From contig JAKSGN010000013.1 of assembly GCA_024180945.1 (NCBI GenBank), positions 186,001 to 250,000 of the forward strand: a DNA stretch of 64,000 nucleotides, read 5' to 3'. Source of the DNA: Macrophomina tecta. Lineage: Eukaryota; Ascomycota; Dothideomycetes; Botryosphaeriales; Botryosphaeriaceae. The first letter of the stretch is position 1. Each line of letters starts with the position of its first letter. A program made the position numbers and the translations under genes. Below the pieces are notes generated by a model. That model saw nothing but the letters and a program-made list of their open reading frames with translations, was not told where the DNA came from and made no database searches. Positions 1 to 12,332 of this stretch are shown here, piece by piece.

Positions 1-3000
1 TTGCAGGTGGTGGGAGTTTAGGGGGATGTGTCTACCTCTTTAAAGGGGCGGCTCTGCGTGGCGGCTCGCTGGAAGATGTGTAGATTAGTATATGGGGCCC
101 TGCAGACGCGATCTGACCTCGGGTTGGGAGCGCGTGGCCTGCCTGATTCAGGCGCGGGCGTAAGCGCTGGCTGGTGCGTCTGCTGTGGTGTCGTCAGGCG
201 TCCGGTGGGGCACCGTGATATGGGTCCGAGATTGCCGGTGGGATGGGAAAGGGATCATGGTGCTCAGTAGGTGTTTTTAGGGTTTATCGGGTGCTTTTGG
301 GGAAAAAAAAAAAAAAAGGCTTGCAGCTGCAATTGATCTCCTGTCGTTAGGAGCCCAGAGGCTGGTACAGAACATGCTGTTTTGTGGGCTTTGAGTGGGT
401 GCTTCAGCGTACGACATCATTTTAGGTTTCTGCCGTCGGCGCACGATGAAATTCTTCTATTGATCTCAAAATGTGGGCCTGAGCTTTTCTGAACATCAAT
501 CTGTCCTTGGGATATGTCCTTTTCAGTCCTCGAACCCTGATGGCGTTGCAACCTTGAAGTCATTGAGAGATTCGAGACTACTTTTGGAGATCGGCATAAA
601 TGAAGCTATAGAACGTGCGTAATTTTGCTCTTCCACAAGACGCGGCATCGCTGAGACTTAGGGAAATTATGCTTGTCCTTGTATGCGGTAGTGATAGTGG
701 CTCGCCCTTTCTCATATACGCAAATATTTTAGCTTAACTCCCAACCAAATCACCAGTACGATCTTTGTATTCTGTCGAACTAACCATCATTTCCAAGATT
801 ACGAGCGTACATCAGATCATTCAGCCAGAAAATGAAAGTTGTTCCAAGCCCGTATAAGCGCGCAGGCTTTGTGTCAAATAGCTCCCCGAAAGCGGGCCAT
901 GCGGCTTCGTTTGTTGGTTTGTATGAATCCCCAGCAATTAGCTGGCTCATTCGGAGATGCGATTTTGGTCTTCTCTCTTTGTGCAATCACAAGGCTGCTT
1001 CCACCGCTTCTTATCTCTCTTTCGCAGATTTCTCTTGTCTTTGCGCAAGTACCGGGTTGAACACAATCCTCTCAGACCAGATGATCATATCGAGAGCGTC
1101 ATAACCTCCCATCGTTCCGGCCCAACAACAATCCATGCTGCTTCTTTGCCGACGTCATCTACGGATTCGACGTCAACACCTCTTTTGATGCGCATGAGCG
1201 CAGCACGGCGTGCCCCTCTTGCAACCATTGATGCTCGACAAGTTGAACATGGCATCCATATCACTAAGGTTTGACGGTGAGCGCTGCAGTATGCGGTGTG
1301 GTCGACACTCCAGACTAGGAATTAGGGCCATGAACATTGCGGATTTTCCAGCAGGCGATGGCTGCGCTGAGGCCGCCGTGTGTGAGCTTAGAGAACGAGG
1401 CAGATACGCTGGGGTACTCATATGAGGCAATGAAGTGGCCCATAAGGTCGAGTGAGGCAGTCTCTAGCTCCGGAAAAGATGCGTGTTGCGCTTCATGATG
1501 ATCCGACACCCACATTGCCGACATTTTTTGAGTTTTCTGGCAACTGTTTGTTGAGCTGACGTGCTTAACCAAGCTTGATATGCCCAAACTTGATTTTTAG
1601 TAATCCGGCACAGAGTTTCAAGATGATATAATCAGTGACAGTAGTCGGCTGTTCCTGGAAAGGACATTTCCATGCCGAATGTCCCAAAGCGTTCCGCCGC
1701 AGTTTCTGTCCGACCAAAGATCAAACAATCGACGAATATCTTCACGTAGTCTTCAGTCCATTCCCATCGCAGGATAAGTGCCTCTAGGTTTCCGAGCTTT
1801 CTTTTGCCATTGCGAATTTCCTCATCAAAGCAAGTTGTGGGATTTGAACCCATCCAAGGCCTCTAGCACATCATCGCCTTTGATTTTTACAGCAACCCTG
1901 GTTTCTTCAATATCCATGTCGATCTCATGAGCCCAGGTCTCGGTACATAAGAAACAAGAAGTGGTGGGCCTGGCGCCGCACACGTTACCGGCTATACCGG
2001 CTAACAAGTCCCTCAGGGTTAAGAATACCCTATTGCTCCCAGTCCAAATTCTGTAGTCATGGGAAAAGCTACGCATTGGCCGTGTCTGATAGGCATTATA
2101 TTTGCATCCATACTTGCTTCGATATTGGGAAACACGGCTGTTCGGAGCTTTACAGGCTCTTCCCAGCCCGGCCTTTGCTTCGGCAAGTGTTGTTCTTTTG
2201 GAGATGCCAGAAAGCCCATGGCTTGGGTCGTTCCCTGCTGCAGCGACAAGCGTCACAACGGTCTGACTTTAGATCAAGTCTATCTGCTAGTTCTGTGCGT
2301 GGCGATCTTCCGTGCAAATCTGGTTGGTACAGTATCTGTCGATCAATGAAAACTCAACTTAAAATTGCACGATTGCATCTACAGCGTCTGAAATGGTATT
2401 TGGTAGGTTCTACAAGTCACCCACGGGCTTCGATGGATGACCCCAAACGTAGCTGAGGGCAGTATACTCGCAGTGACGGGGCGCTTGGGCAGGTTCCCTT
2501 CTCCTTCAGTCGACTAAATTGAGCCAGTTTACTCTTTGATGAGTTCGTATTCCTGAGTTACATGCAGAATGCCTGGCGTAGCAGCCTGGATGTGCTTCCG
2601 ACATATTGCCAATTTTATAGGGGCGCATTTCTTAACTTACACAATCTCGCTACTGCGCAGCTTACATGCTTCTCGTAGCATTCGAAGACTAGCTTGATTA
2701 TAGCGGACCCTAAGTGCTCGCAAACGCCCGTCATCAGTGGTTTATGCCCCCGCTTTCGGAAGCAAGTAGATGTGCCCATGCCTCTAGCCATGAAGATAGT
2801 GCGATGTCTCGGCTGCTAGAGGTGAAGAACGGAATGCCTCAGTGGAATGTCGAAGGTCGACAGGGAGGCTGTGGCATAAGTATGTGTCCGTGCTATATCA
2901 GTTTACCGTGCATCGACATAGGCTCCAGAAGCGAGGCTGGGCGCTCGACAACGCAGCGTCTGCACCTCGCCACTTAAGATCCCACCTGAATTACGATGCT

Positions 3001-3413
3001 TACTGGCCTCAGCAGATGCAGTTCTTCCTAGGCTATAGGTGTGCAAGGCGGCCAGCCCGTGAGTGCTCAAGATCGGTCACATCGCTGTGACCTCCTTCTT
3101 GTCCAATCCTTCTCACGCCTGAAGCTAATGTATGTGGTAAGATTAAATCTCATGAATTGGTGGGCTAGACCAGAGAGCAATCCAAGCCTCTCACCGAAAG
3201 CGAAACGTCAGCCTCGATATTTCGTTAGTCATCAGAATAGTACGTAGGGCGCTGCGTCTCCAAGGTCGCAGCCATTAGCGGGGCCATACAACCATCACGC
3301 CCGTGAGAAGCCACACATCCGCTTGCAACGCTGCTTCTACTCCTAGCATTTACTGCACCACACCCCTGAAATCCTCCCAAATCCCCTTCACACTTCCTGC
3401 CCGGCCCCTCTTT
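1..3413. other. Gene-free left end
   Basis: No open frame here gives a recognisable protein or a convincing set of spliced exons. A poly(A) run lies near 303-317. A minus-strand frame between about 1830 and 2256 has a short stretch resembling the start of a subtilase core (VTLVAAAGND), but nothing around it supports a gene. The stretch may hold old decayed genes or simply intergenic DNA. Confidence 0.5.
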
Positions 3414-5181
3414 TCAGTACGTGTACCTGAAAGCCTCATGCCCTTCAATGACCAACTGGCCCCTCTCCGCCCTCCGATTATCTCTCCTAAACTTCGCAGT
3501 CATCGCTCCGACTAACACGCACAACAGGAAACTCGCCACCATACTGGCATACAACCCCGGATGGTACGTTGGGGCATCCTGCTGCCTAAACACTAGCGCG
3601 CCGGTCACGCCGCCCAAGCAAACGCCAACGATCAGCACCGACACGGACGCCAGCTTCTTGGTGTGGGTGCGCAGGTTGTTGGACATGTACGCCATGGCGG
3701 CGGGGGTGTTTGCCTTGGAGCCCATGCACACGAGGCAGATGCCGGTGTAGCGCGCGCCGAAGGGTGCCGTGAAGCCGAGCAGCGGCACGCCGCCGAGGCA
3801 GAGCAGCGCGTTCAGCACAAGGAACGGGCTGCGCAGCCGCCAGCGGTCCGAAAGCCAGCCCGTCAGGCAGCACCACAGGCCGGCGATGAGGAAGGGCGGC
3901 GCGTTGAGCAGTTGGGAGACGCCGACGGAGAAGCCCATGCCGTGGATGATGAGCGGGAGAAAGTAGAGGAAGCCCTTTGGGTTGCCGAGTTCGTCAGTGG
4001 ATGTGCGATGGGTATGGGGTTTGGGAATGGAGGGGAAGGAGGCAGGGCTGCTGGAGGGACTAAGGACGTACGGTGGAGGTCACGGCGCTCAGGTACAGGA
4101 CTGTGGCGAAGCCCCACAGCTTGATGTCGGACAGCATCCTGGCGCAGTTTTTCATGGTGATTTCTTCGAGCTTGGCGTCCGCGCGGTCGGCGTCGATGCG
4201 GGCGAGGACAAAGCGGCGCTCTCGAGAACTGAGGAACCGCCATTCGTGCCTGCCGTCGCCATCAGGCATGCCGACGAGTATGATGTGGGCGATGACGGAG
4301 GCCAGGACGGTAAAGATGCCCTCGATGATGTTGATCCAACGCCAGCCATTCATGCCGGCCAGCCCTTTCATTTGCATCAAACGATAGGCGAGGATACCGG
4401 AGAAGCCTGACGACATCTCGGCAATGAAGTATGCGACGGAGAACCGCTTCTGCACTTCATAACGCGTATACCAGATCCTGCTCGTTTCAGCATCACCCTC
4501 CATAAGGTGTGGTACAAGGAAAGAGGGGAAGGGTGGAACATACGCAATGAAGTAGGCAATGGTGGGGTATTGCCAGGCTTGCACTGTTCCAAGCGCCATG
4601 CGATATCCCAACAGCCCGTGCCAAGAGTGGACCAGCCCTTGTCCCAGAGTGAACAGGCCGAAGAGGACTCCGGTCAGTGATATAATGAGCCTTGGTTTCT
4701 GTTGTACAGAACTCAGTCAGCTCCATGACATCTCACGCAGTTGGCCCATCAAGGTATGTACATACCAGATACTTGATAGCCAGCGGTAGCGTGGTCTGGA
4801 AGACCATCCAGAATGGGAAGTCAATGAGGCCCACAAGGGATTGCCGCATCCCAACGTCAAGCTTGAGGTCTTTCGTCATCCTGTTGGGGATGTTTTAGCG
4901 TCAATCAACGTTTCAGGGGCGACTTCAGTATCTGACCCAGCTATAGATGCGTTCCCCAGGTTTGATCTATCGATCAGCGTAATGCACCACAACACACCGA
5001 GGACAATGGTCACTCTCCAGTCAATCTTGCGAAGGATTTTCTTCTCTTCTTGAGGCGTGACATCTTGCAAAATTGAGTCTGTGCTGCTGTTGCCTTCCGA
5101 GACAAGGACAGCTCCCTTCGAAGCATAGGCACGTTGTCGGGTGGCTTGGCTCTCGGCATCCAACCTTGGAGCCGTTGACAT
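3414..5181 (-). CDS. MFS transporter, allantoate/nicotinate permease type (ACS family)
   Basis: Predicted plasma-membrane carrier of the anion:cation symporter branch of the major facilitator superfamily (Dal5/Tna1-like in yeast), which takes up small organic anions such as allantoate, nicotinate or vitamins. Five exons are inferred: 5181-4937, 4880-4766, 4698-4544, 4480-4072 and 3974-3414. They keep frame throughout and give about 494 residues, normal for the family. Family marks are LIDRSNLGNAS in the first membrane helix (about residues 65-80), IWYTRYEVQKRF in the loop after helix 4, and GWRWINIIEG at helix 6. The third intron has two possible acceptors 3 nt apart (AG at 4482/4481 or 4479/4478), which would add or drop one residue. 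The N-terminus is a hydrophilic cytosolic tail and the protein ends in a basic tail. The substrate cannot be told from sequence. Confidence 0.9.
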
Positions 5182-6521
5182 TTTGAGGAGGTTTTCGGTA
5201 ATGAGGTTAAGCTGCGAGTCTCCAGCTTATATGCTCCGCCTTCATGCCGGTGATTATTTTGGTAGTATACTCTATGTTGGGTGTATAGACCTCAAGGGAC
5301 CGGCGTTGAAGACAACGTCCGCGACGTCGTACGGTTTTAAGACTTTCTACGCAAAATGCAAATCTCTACAAGCTTCGAGAGGCGGTTATGGTTACCCTAG
5401 CAAAGGTGCAGCGTAGCTCTTGTAGTCGTCCGCGAATGAACCGTACATATGACCGTTATTTTACGCAAGATAGTGTAACGGAGAAGATCCGCAGAATAAT
5501 GCGTGGTCAAATTTGCTTGCACAAACCCATGCGAGAACGTACGTTGTAGAATAGCTTGCTGAATTTATTGGAAGCCCACATGGGACCCAAAAATGAGCAG
5601 CAGCGCCCGCTTTACTGCGGGGTCGGCATTACTCCACAGTAAGACAGAGTCCTTGACGATACGTCTTAAGAACAACGGGATGTCCTTCTGAACCGGAAGT
5701 GGAGGATTGCCAGAACTGGGTCCCCCCGTGGACGAACCTTGCAATTTGTTTGGGGCCACTGCTGTCGGGCGCACAACTTTAAAAAGGCTGTTTGTTCGTG
5801 AATCGTATCAATTGGATGCCTCCAAGTTAAACTTTGTTCTACCTTGGCCATTGGGCGACTCGGCGCCTTCCCCTCGTCATGTGGTTAGGTTGATCTGCAT
5901 TGCGATATGGTAAGGTGGCAGGAAAGACCTTCAGAGTGAAGGAGAATAGTACAATTCAATCCTCATGCCAAGTGAATTGGCAGGAAAATTGATGCACAGG
6001 AAGTCTGCGACATTAATTTTCGGCTACATTTGTTACAAATAACGTAGCCCAATCAAGCATGGAGAGATTGCTTACAGTACATCATGCTTCATCAATAGTA
6101 CTGATGCAGGTGCCTCACGCTAAATCCTCTTACTGTTACAAAGGCAAACCCCCGCTGCGTTCTCGGGTCCCATTCGGCGGCCCAACCCGCTACTGTGGCC
6201 AAGATAATATGAGGAAGGCGGTCAGCTTCCGAAGCAAACTCAATGAAAAGTCTACCGCGAGATAGTTGCCCGTTCTGTTCGGAAGAAGTTACGGTTTCCG
6301 ATCGTCAAAATAAACCGAGAAACCATCGAGAGGTAATTCGGAAGCACTGCGAAGCCTGAGTCCTCCGGCCCGCGAGCGCAATCGGAGGCCTGCCCGAATT
6401 GTGAAGGGTGAGATTCGACTGAGCTTATCGCGCTGACCCTGATTGTAAGTGGGGTATCATATTTGGAAAGTTCCAACGCCGTTCCCATGTGCTGTAATGT
6501 CTGACAATACGCCCACATGCT
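5182..6521. other. Intergenic region between MFS gene and MED8
   Basis: It holds the upstream region of the minus-strand transporter and the downstream region of MED8. Only short unrelated frames occur and I see no RNA gene or repeat. Confidence 0.5.
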
Positions 6522-7217
6522 TCAGGGCGCCACGCCTGTGCTGACAAACTTCAAAATGTCCTCCAGCGGCATCATGGGGCGGATCGGCGGGGCAGTTTCC
6601 GCCTTCTTGTCAACTCCCGTATCCTCCACGCCCTCCATCGCACCCTCATCATCATCATCTTCTTCGTCCTCGTCCTCGTCCTCGCCCTCTTCCTCCTCTT
6701 CGACTTCTCCTGTCAAGACCTCCTTTCCAATCCTACCACCAGCCGGACCAGCCCAGTCCCAGAGCTGATCCATCTGCTGTCCCGTCATTCCACCCTCTCC
6801 AGCCAGCTTGGAGTTCGCCACCTCGCCCTTGATGTCGGCGTCGGGCCCTGCTGCATGCTTGACCCCATCTGCAATCCAATCCTCGGCCCAGGGCACCATC
6901 TTCTTGCGGGTGAGCTGTGTTACCATGTTCTCGTGCGTTCGGCCGGGGAAGTTTGGCAGCGGGTAGGGATGTGCTTGGTTGAGGAGCTGCTGGCTGTCCT
7001 TAAAGGCTTCGAGCAAGGCGGCGAAGCGGCCATTGATGATCTGGGACTGGTGGGCGATGGTGGTCCAAGGTGGCGGGTTGGGATCCCAGGCGTATTGGGC
7101 TTGCGTATTCTTGAGGACTTCGATTGCGCCATTGAGGTGCTGTAGACGCTGGGCGAGGAGGTCCAGCGAACGCACTTCATCTGGCGGGGCCGGTGCGGTT
7201 GGAGCGCGGGCAGACAT
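6522..7217 (-). CDS. MED8: Mediator complex subunit 8
   Basis: Subunit of the head module of Mediator, the nuclear coactivator that links transcription factors to RNA polymerase II. The single exon encodes 231 residues from the ATG at 7217; the frame is open further upstream, but this ATG begins the Med8-like sequence. An N-terminal helical region (EVRSLDLLAQRLQHL) is followed by the fungal Med8 signature near residues 85-105, with PLPNFPGRTHENMV and then LTRKKMVPWAEDWI. From about residue 165 there is a long Glu/Asp-rich run, and the tail ends in PLEDILKFVSTG. Such acidic low-complexity tails are common in fungal Med8. It is divergent from the threonine dehydratase gene with 324 bp between the two start codons. 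Confidence 0.9.
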   Translation of the reverse strand: MSARAPTAPAPPDEVRSLDLLAQRLQHLNGAIEVLKNTQAQYAWDPNPPPWTTIAHQSQIINGRFAALLEAFKDSQQLLNQAHPYPLPNFPGRTHENMVTQLTRKKMVPWAEDWIADGVKHAAGPDADIKGEVANSKLAGEGGMTGQQMDQLWDWAGPAGGRIGKEVLTGEVEEEEEGEDEDEDEEDDDDEGAMEGVEDTGVDKKAETAPPIRPMMPLEDILKFVSTGVAP

Positions 7218-7541
7218 GGCTATTGCTGTGCGGAGAATGTTGCGCGTGGTATGCTTGAGCTTCGGAGGTTGGGTGGGCGGCACATCCAGCGTCGATCGCG
7301 GTGCAGGTTCGGCGCGTTGCGGGGGCGCGTCGAGGATGCAGGGGCGGTGTTTTGGGCGGGCCCAGTCAGAGGTGTCGCATTTGCCGCAGCCCGTGCGAGT
7401 CAGTTGCGAGATCGGATGATGAAAATGCGGGACGGCCGCTCTCTGACGCAGGAGCCGCAAGAATGTAGCCAGAAGATCAATCGACAACACCTCGCTCTGA
7501 CTCCTTTGCCCTTCTCTCAACAGAATTTTGCACCTGCAGTC
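7218..7541. promoter_or_regulatory. Shared divergent promoter region of MED8 and ILV1
   Basis: The 324 bp between two oppositely oriented start codons must hold both 5' leaders and at least the core promoters. The ILV1 frame stays open through much of it, with in-frame ATGs starting at 7416, so the real ILV1 leader could be shorter. No specific factor site was identified. Confidence 0.55.
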
Positions 7542-9348
7542 ATGGCAAACCCGAGCTCGGCCACGGTAGAGACCAATGGCACAACCACCCGTCCCCAGAC
7601 CCCCAGGGTCAACAGCTTCGCTCTGACCGAGTACACTGCGAATCCATCTCCACCGCCCGAGAGCCCTGTGGTCAAGACGACCGGAGTGCCTGAGCACTTC
7701 CTCCTGCCCAATGGATACCCAGATGTAACGCCGCTGCCCTCACTTGCGCGCCGCTCCCCCTGACTATCGAGCAGTATCTCCGCCTCATTCTGACCTCGCG
7801 CGTCTACGAAGTCGTGCAGGAGACTCCTCTTACCCATGCCGTCAACATCAGCAATCGCCTGGAATGCAAGGTCATGCTGAAGCGCGAAGACCTGCAGCCC
7901 GTCTTCAGCTTCAAGCTGCGTGGCGCCTACAACAAAATGGCTCATATGGACAAGGAACAGAGCTTCAAGGGTGTCATCGCATGTTCAGCAGGTGACTAAC
8001 AGACCCCCCAATGCTGAGCAACATCAGACGCTGATAAGTAGTAGGCAACCACGCTCAAGGCGTTGCGTACTCGGCACGAAAACTCAAAATCCCCGCCACC
8101 ATCGTCATGCCGTCAGGCACCCCAGACATTAAGCACAAGAACGTCTCGAGACTGGGCGGGCACGTCGTTCTGCACGGCGCTGATTTCGATGCCGCTAAGG
8201 AGGAAGCACACCGCTTGGAGAAGGTACACGGTCTGGTAAACATACCGCCGTTTGACGATCCTTACGTTATTGCAGGCCAAGGCACTATCGGCATGGAGAT
8301 CCTGCGCCAAACGAACCTGCAGGATTTGGAAGCTGTGTTCTGCTGCGTGGGCGGGGGTGGTCTGATCGCTGGGGTGGGTGTCTACATCAAGCGCATAGCC
8401 CCCCACGTCAAGGTTATCGGCGTTGAGACATATGACGCCAATGCCATGGTCCAGTCTTTGAAGGAGGGCAGGCGAGTGGCTTTGAAAGAAGTCGGCTTGT
8501 TTGCTGATGGTGCTGCTGTCAAGAACGTTGGCGAAGAGACCTTCCGCGTTGCTTCAGATGTCGTAGACGAGGTTATTCAGGTCACGACTGACGAAACCTG
8601 TGCCGCTATCAAGGACATTTTCGAGGACACCCGCTCCATCGTTGAGCCGGCAGGCGCTCTCGCTCTGGCAGGTCTAAAGAAGTACGTCGCCGCCAATCCT
8701 TCGCCCAACCCCAACCGGGGTCTCATTGCTGTTGCATCTGGCGCCAACATGAATTTCGACCGCCTCCGCTTCGTTGCTGAGCGTGCTGCTCTTGGTGAGA
8801 AAAAGGAGGCTCTCCTGTCCGTTACTATTCCCGAACAGCCCGGGGCCTTCGCAAACCTCATCAAGGCCGTTTACCCAATGGCTTGCACTGAGTTCGCATA
8901 CCGCTATGCTGATGCGTCCGAAGCGCATATCTTGATTGGTGTCGCACTGAATGCACCCAGCCGCAGCCGGGATCTTGCAGACCTCCTAGCGCGTCTTGAG
9001 AAGGACGGCATGCAAGCAATAGATCTTTCGGGTGACGAAGTCGCTAAGTCGCACGTTCGGTATCTCGTCGGTGGTCGGCCCTCGGCCGTCTCAACTGAGC
9101 GACTTTTCACCTTTGAGTTCCCGGAGCGGCCCGGTGCTCTTTACAAGTTCTTAACCACCATGCAGCCGGACATGAACATCTCGCTGTTCCACTACAGAAA
9201 CCACGGAGGCGATGTCGCAAAGATCTTGGCAGGTATCCAATGCCCAGAAGGCAAGGAGAGCGAGCTGCGCGAATTCCTGCAGAAGATCAACTATCCCTTC
9301 ACCGAGGAGACCGACAACCCGGTCTATAAGATGTTCCTGAGAGAATAG
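7542..9348 (+). CDS. ILV1: Threonine dehydratase (threonine ammonia-lyase), biosynthetic
   Basis: PLP enzyme that deaminates L-threonine to 2-oxobutanoate, the first committed step of isoleucine synthesis; in fungi it normally acts in mitochondria. Three exons (7542-7724, 7775-7991, 8045-9348) give 567 residues. The PLP-lysine motif SFKLRGAYN is near residue 106, the phosphate-binding glycine loop [10 protein letters not shown] near 235, and [11 protein letters not shown] near 350. From about residue 385 come two ACT-like regulatory domains (motifs EQPGAFANL and ERPGALYKF), the arrangement of isoleucine-inhibited biosynthetic enzymes. The introns are 50 and 53 nt. The chosen start gives no clear mitochondrial presequence; in-frame ATGs from 7416 would add up to 42 residues rich in basic and hydroxyl residues. 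Confidence 0.95.
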
Positions 9349-10384
9349 GTTCTCGGCGCTGAACAAGTGGAATCTTGAAAGTTTAGAGGATAGGGTCCGA
9401 GCGCCGCTGTATCTCCGTTACTAAAGGAACCATTTCATCTCATATATGGGTCTTGGAGTTGAGGTTTACTTGCTTTACATAAAGGGGGAAAGGATATCCG
9501 TCGAGCGCCAGAATAGAGCTGGAAAAAGACATTGTCTCTACCATTCGAACCCTCTCCATCTCCTCCTTTCCTCACTCCTCTTTCTCATCTTTCTGTCTAT
9601 CATGTCACAAACCAGTGCGAAGGAAGTCGAGGTATGGGCGTCTTCTCAAATTTCTGAACATTACTTTCCTATGCGGAATACGGGCTGATAGAGACCCGCC
9701 GAAGGCACAAGCCGCGCGTCATGTCTTTGTGTGGTAGTGACCAATTGAACCCACCTCATTGATAAGGCAGAGCGGAGAAAGTGGGGCATGGGACAAACAA
9801 GAACGGTTCCCGAAGAAACAAGCATGGTTCTTGGTGGGGCTTGGCTAGAGCTTCTTTGCGGCAGCGGCATGCGGCTCCCATTTTCCGTCCGTCAATCATT
9901 TGCAGAGAGAGCCTCCTTTCTCCGCCACCGCCCTCTGCCCTGAATCCAATGCTTTAGGATAGGCCGCTTGACTAGAAAGTTAATGCGCGCTTTTCCTGCG
10001 AACTAGCCACTTTCCAAACGATCCATCAGGAAGTTTGATGGATGCTCAGGGCCTTAGGTTTTGGAATTTGGAACTGTCTGGTTCGCCGCTTGCTGAGGGA
10101 AGCATTCGTTAGCGCAGAAGCGACCAACGTCATCTCGCACGGCCTAGCAACAGATGACGTCTCAAAATGGAGACATGAGCATGGGGTATGGAGCCATCCC
10201 CACAAGCCATATGTCAAGCTCCGGGGATAAGGGCCGGCCAGAATTGATGCACGGCTGATTGACGCCAAGCGGCTGTCAGATTTGGAGGCCGTCTTCTTAA
10301 GTCCGTTCGGTGCCCCCCCCTTCCTCAATTTTATTATTGGGAGAAAGACCCCGCCGCCAGACGACTCTCACCCTCCCCGCAATC
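9349..10384. other. Intergenic region between ILV1 and DHA1 transporter gene
   Basis: No supportable gene. A short ATG-started frame at 9601 runs into a donor-like sequence, but no matching second exon follows. The pyrimidine-rich stretch at about 9540-9600 resembles a promoter. Confidence 0.5.
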
Positions 10385-12332
10385 ATGGCAGAACCGAAGC
10401 GAGAAGCCGAGCGTGTGGATCCGGCGAGCCTGGAGAAGGACTTGGATTCGAAGCGCTCCTCTAAATCAACTCCTGACCAGGACTCTCCCTCTGGTGGAAT
10501 TCACTCTACGCCATCCGGTGGCCGCATCTTTCTCTCGGAGGAGCAAGCCCTGAATCGCGCAAAAGAGTTGCCCAATGCCACTGAACCCATCTACCTCACC
10601 TACGCCCACGGCGACAAAGATAACCCGCGCAACTGGCCGAACTGGAAGAGGTGCATTGGCCCCGCCCTCCACAACGAACACCAAGCACGCTGACACGTCA
10701 ATTCATCGCACGCAGGTGGTATATCACATGCTTCGCCAGCATGCTCAACGTGCTCACGTACGCATATTGTCCCCGCCTTTGCCTCCGCCACGAGACCCCT
10801 CTCAACCACTGACCCGTGCCATCCAGCTGCCTCTGCGCCGGCGGCTACAGCTCCGGCCAGGACGCCCTCATCGAGGAGTTCGGCGTCTCGGCCGAGGTCG
10901 GCACCGTCGGCCTGTCCATGTACATCCTCGGATTCGCCATCGGCCCGCTCATGCTCGCGCCCCTGTCCGAGTACTTCGGCCGTAATCCGGTGTACGTGTG
11001 GTCGTGGTTGTTGTTGGTTATATTTCAGCTGCCGCTCGCGCTGGCGCCGAATATCGCGACGGTCATCGTGTGTCGTTTGCTCCAAGGGTTCTTCGGTAGC
11101 GCGCCGTTGACGAATACGGGAGGGACGGTGAGTGATTTGTGGGCGAGGGACGAGTGCGGGAATGCGATGGCAGTTTATGGACTGAGCAGTACGTTTGGCC
11201 CGCCATTGGCGCTGGTGATTAGTGGGTATATCGCGTTGGAGAAGGGTTGGAGGTGGCTGTTTTGGGTTTATATGGCTATTTTTGGGGGCTTCTGGATTCT
11301 GTTTGTGGTAAGTGTCTTGCAATGCGTGAACGAAGTCAGAAACTGACCGATTGCAGCTCACCGTCCCGGAGACTCGCCATTCGATCATCCTGGATAAGAA
11401 AACGCAACGGCTGCGGAAGCGGTTGCGTGCGGAAGGGTTTGCCGCTGCGGAGCATATCACAGACGCGAATGCGGATGAGAAAAAGGGGCTGCATACCTTG
11501 TTTGCCATCACGTTGACTAGGCCGTTCCGCTTCCTCTTCACTGAGCCGTAGGCCGACTGTCGCATTCGATATTGACCCCCGCTGACAACCTCCAGTATTA
11601 CTTTCGCCGCTGCTATATACAACGGCTGGATCTACGGCATTGTCTACCTCCTCAACGAAGCATTCCCTCTGGTCTTCGGCCCGACGGGCCACGGTTTCAA
11701 TACCGGCGAGTGGGGAGCGTCCTTCGCCGGTCTCTGCGTCGGCAGCTTAGTCGCTGCATTCCTTCATCCTGTGCAAGAGCGCTACTACCTCCGCCGCGTG
11801 GCCCGCAACGATGGCAAGGGCGTCCCCGAAGCCCGCATGTACCTCGCCCGCGGCGGCACGTTCCTCCTGCCAATCTCGCTGTTCTGGTCAGACGAAGCCC
11901 TGTTTTTTTTTTTTTTTTTTTCCTGTCCTGTTGGAGAGGAAGTTGCTGACGAATCCCTGCAGGTTCGCTTGGACATCCTACTCCACCGTCCACTGGATCG
12001 TGCCCATCATCGCGAGCGCCTTCTTCGGTGCCGGCATCTACATCATCATCCTGGCCATCCTCAACTACGTCGTCGACTCGTACCAGACATATAGCGCCAG
12101 CGCGCTCGCCGGCGTCATCCTCGTCCGCAACCTCGTCGGGGCCGGCTTTCCGCTTTTCGCGCGGCAAATGTACGAGTACTTGGGGCTGGAGTGGGCAAGT
12201 ACGCTGCTGGCGTTTTTGAGTATTGTCATGTGTCCGATCCCGTGGGTGTTCTTTTACAAGGGCGAGGAGATTAGGAAGAGGAGCCCGTGGGCGAGGGAGC
12301 ATTTCGCGCAGGATGAGGACAAGCCGCATTGA
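10385..12332 (+). CDS. MFS multidrug/polyamine transporter, DHA1 family
   Basis: Twelve-helix drug:H+ antiporter-type carrier, probably exporting toxic compounds or polyamines across the plasma membrane. Six exons are inferred (10385-10650, 10716-10757, 10827-11307, 11357-11547, 11596-11886, 11963-12332), giving 546 residues in continuous frame. An acidic/basic cytosolic N-tail of about 80 residues contains DNPRNWPNWKR just before helix 1, typical of the family. Helices 2-4 carry the motif A region (LAPLSEYFGRNPVY) and motif C-like sequence (YGLSSTFGPPLALVISGY). The loop between helices 6 and 7 has LTVPETRH, and helix 8 follows FAWTSYSTVHWI. The second exon is only 42 nt. The fifth intron holds a T19 run. 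The substrate is unknown. Confidence 0.9.
11903..11921 (+). repeat. Poly(T)19 inside an intron
   Basis: An uninterrupted run of 19 T lies in the fifth intron of the DHA1 transporter gene (11887-11962), 41 nt upstream of the acceptor AG. It may act as an exaggerated polypyrimidine tract or be a slippage-prone microsatellite. Confidence 0.9.

Noticed and set aside
1836..1860. Minus-strand GGTTCAAATCC resembling a tRNA B box.
   Set aside because: No A box, anticodon arm or pairing acceptor stem lies upstream at the right distance.
1825..2256. Minus-strand frame with VTLVAAAGND, like part of a subtilase catalytic domain.
   Set aside because: No flanking Asp, His or Ser motif regions could be found in any frame, so one short match is not enough.
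9446..9688. Short frame beginning MSQTSAKEVE with a donor-like GT after it.
   Set aside because: No downstream exon with protein-like sequence or family match was found.
10600..11622. Long minus-strand frame opposite the DHA1 transporter.
   Set aside because: Spans exons and introns of the real gene and has no family features.
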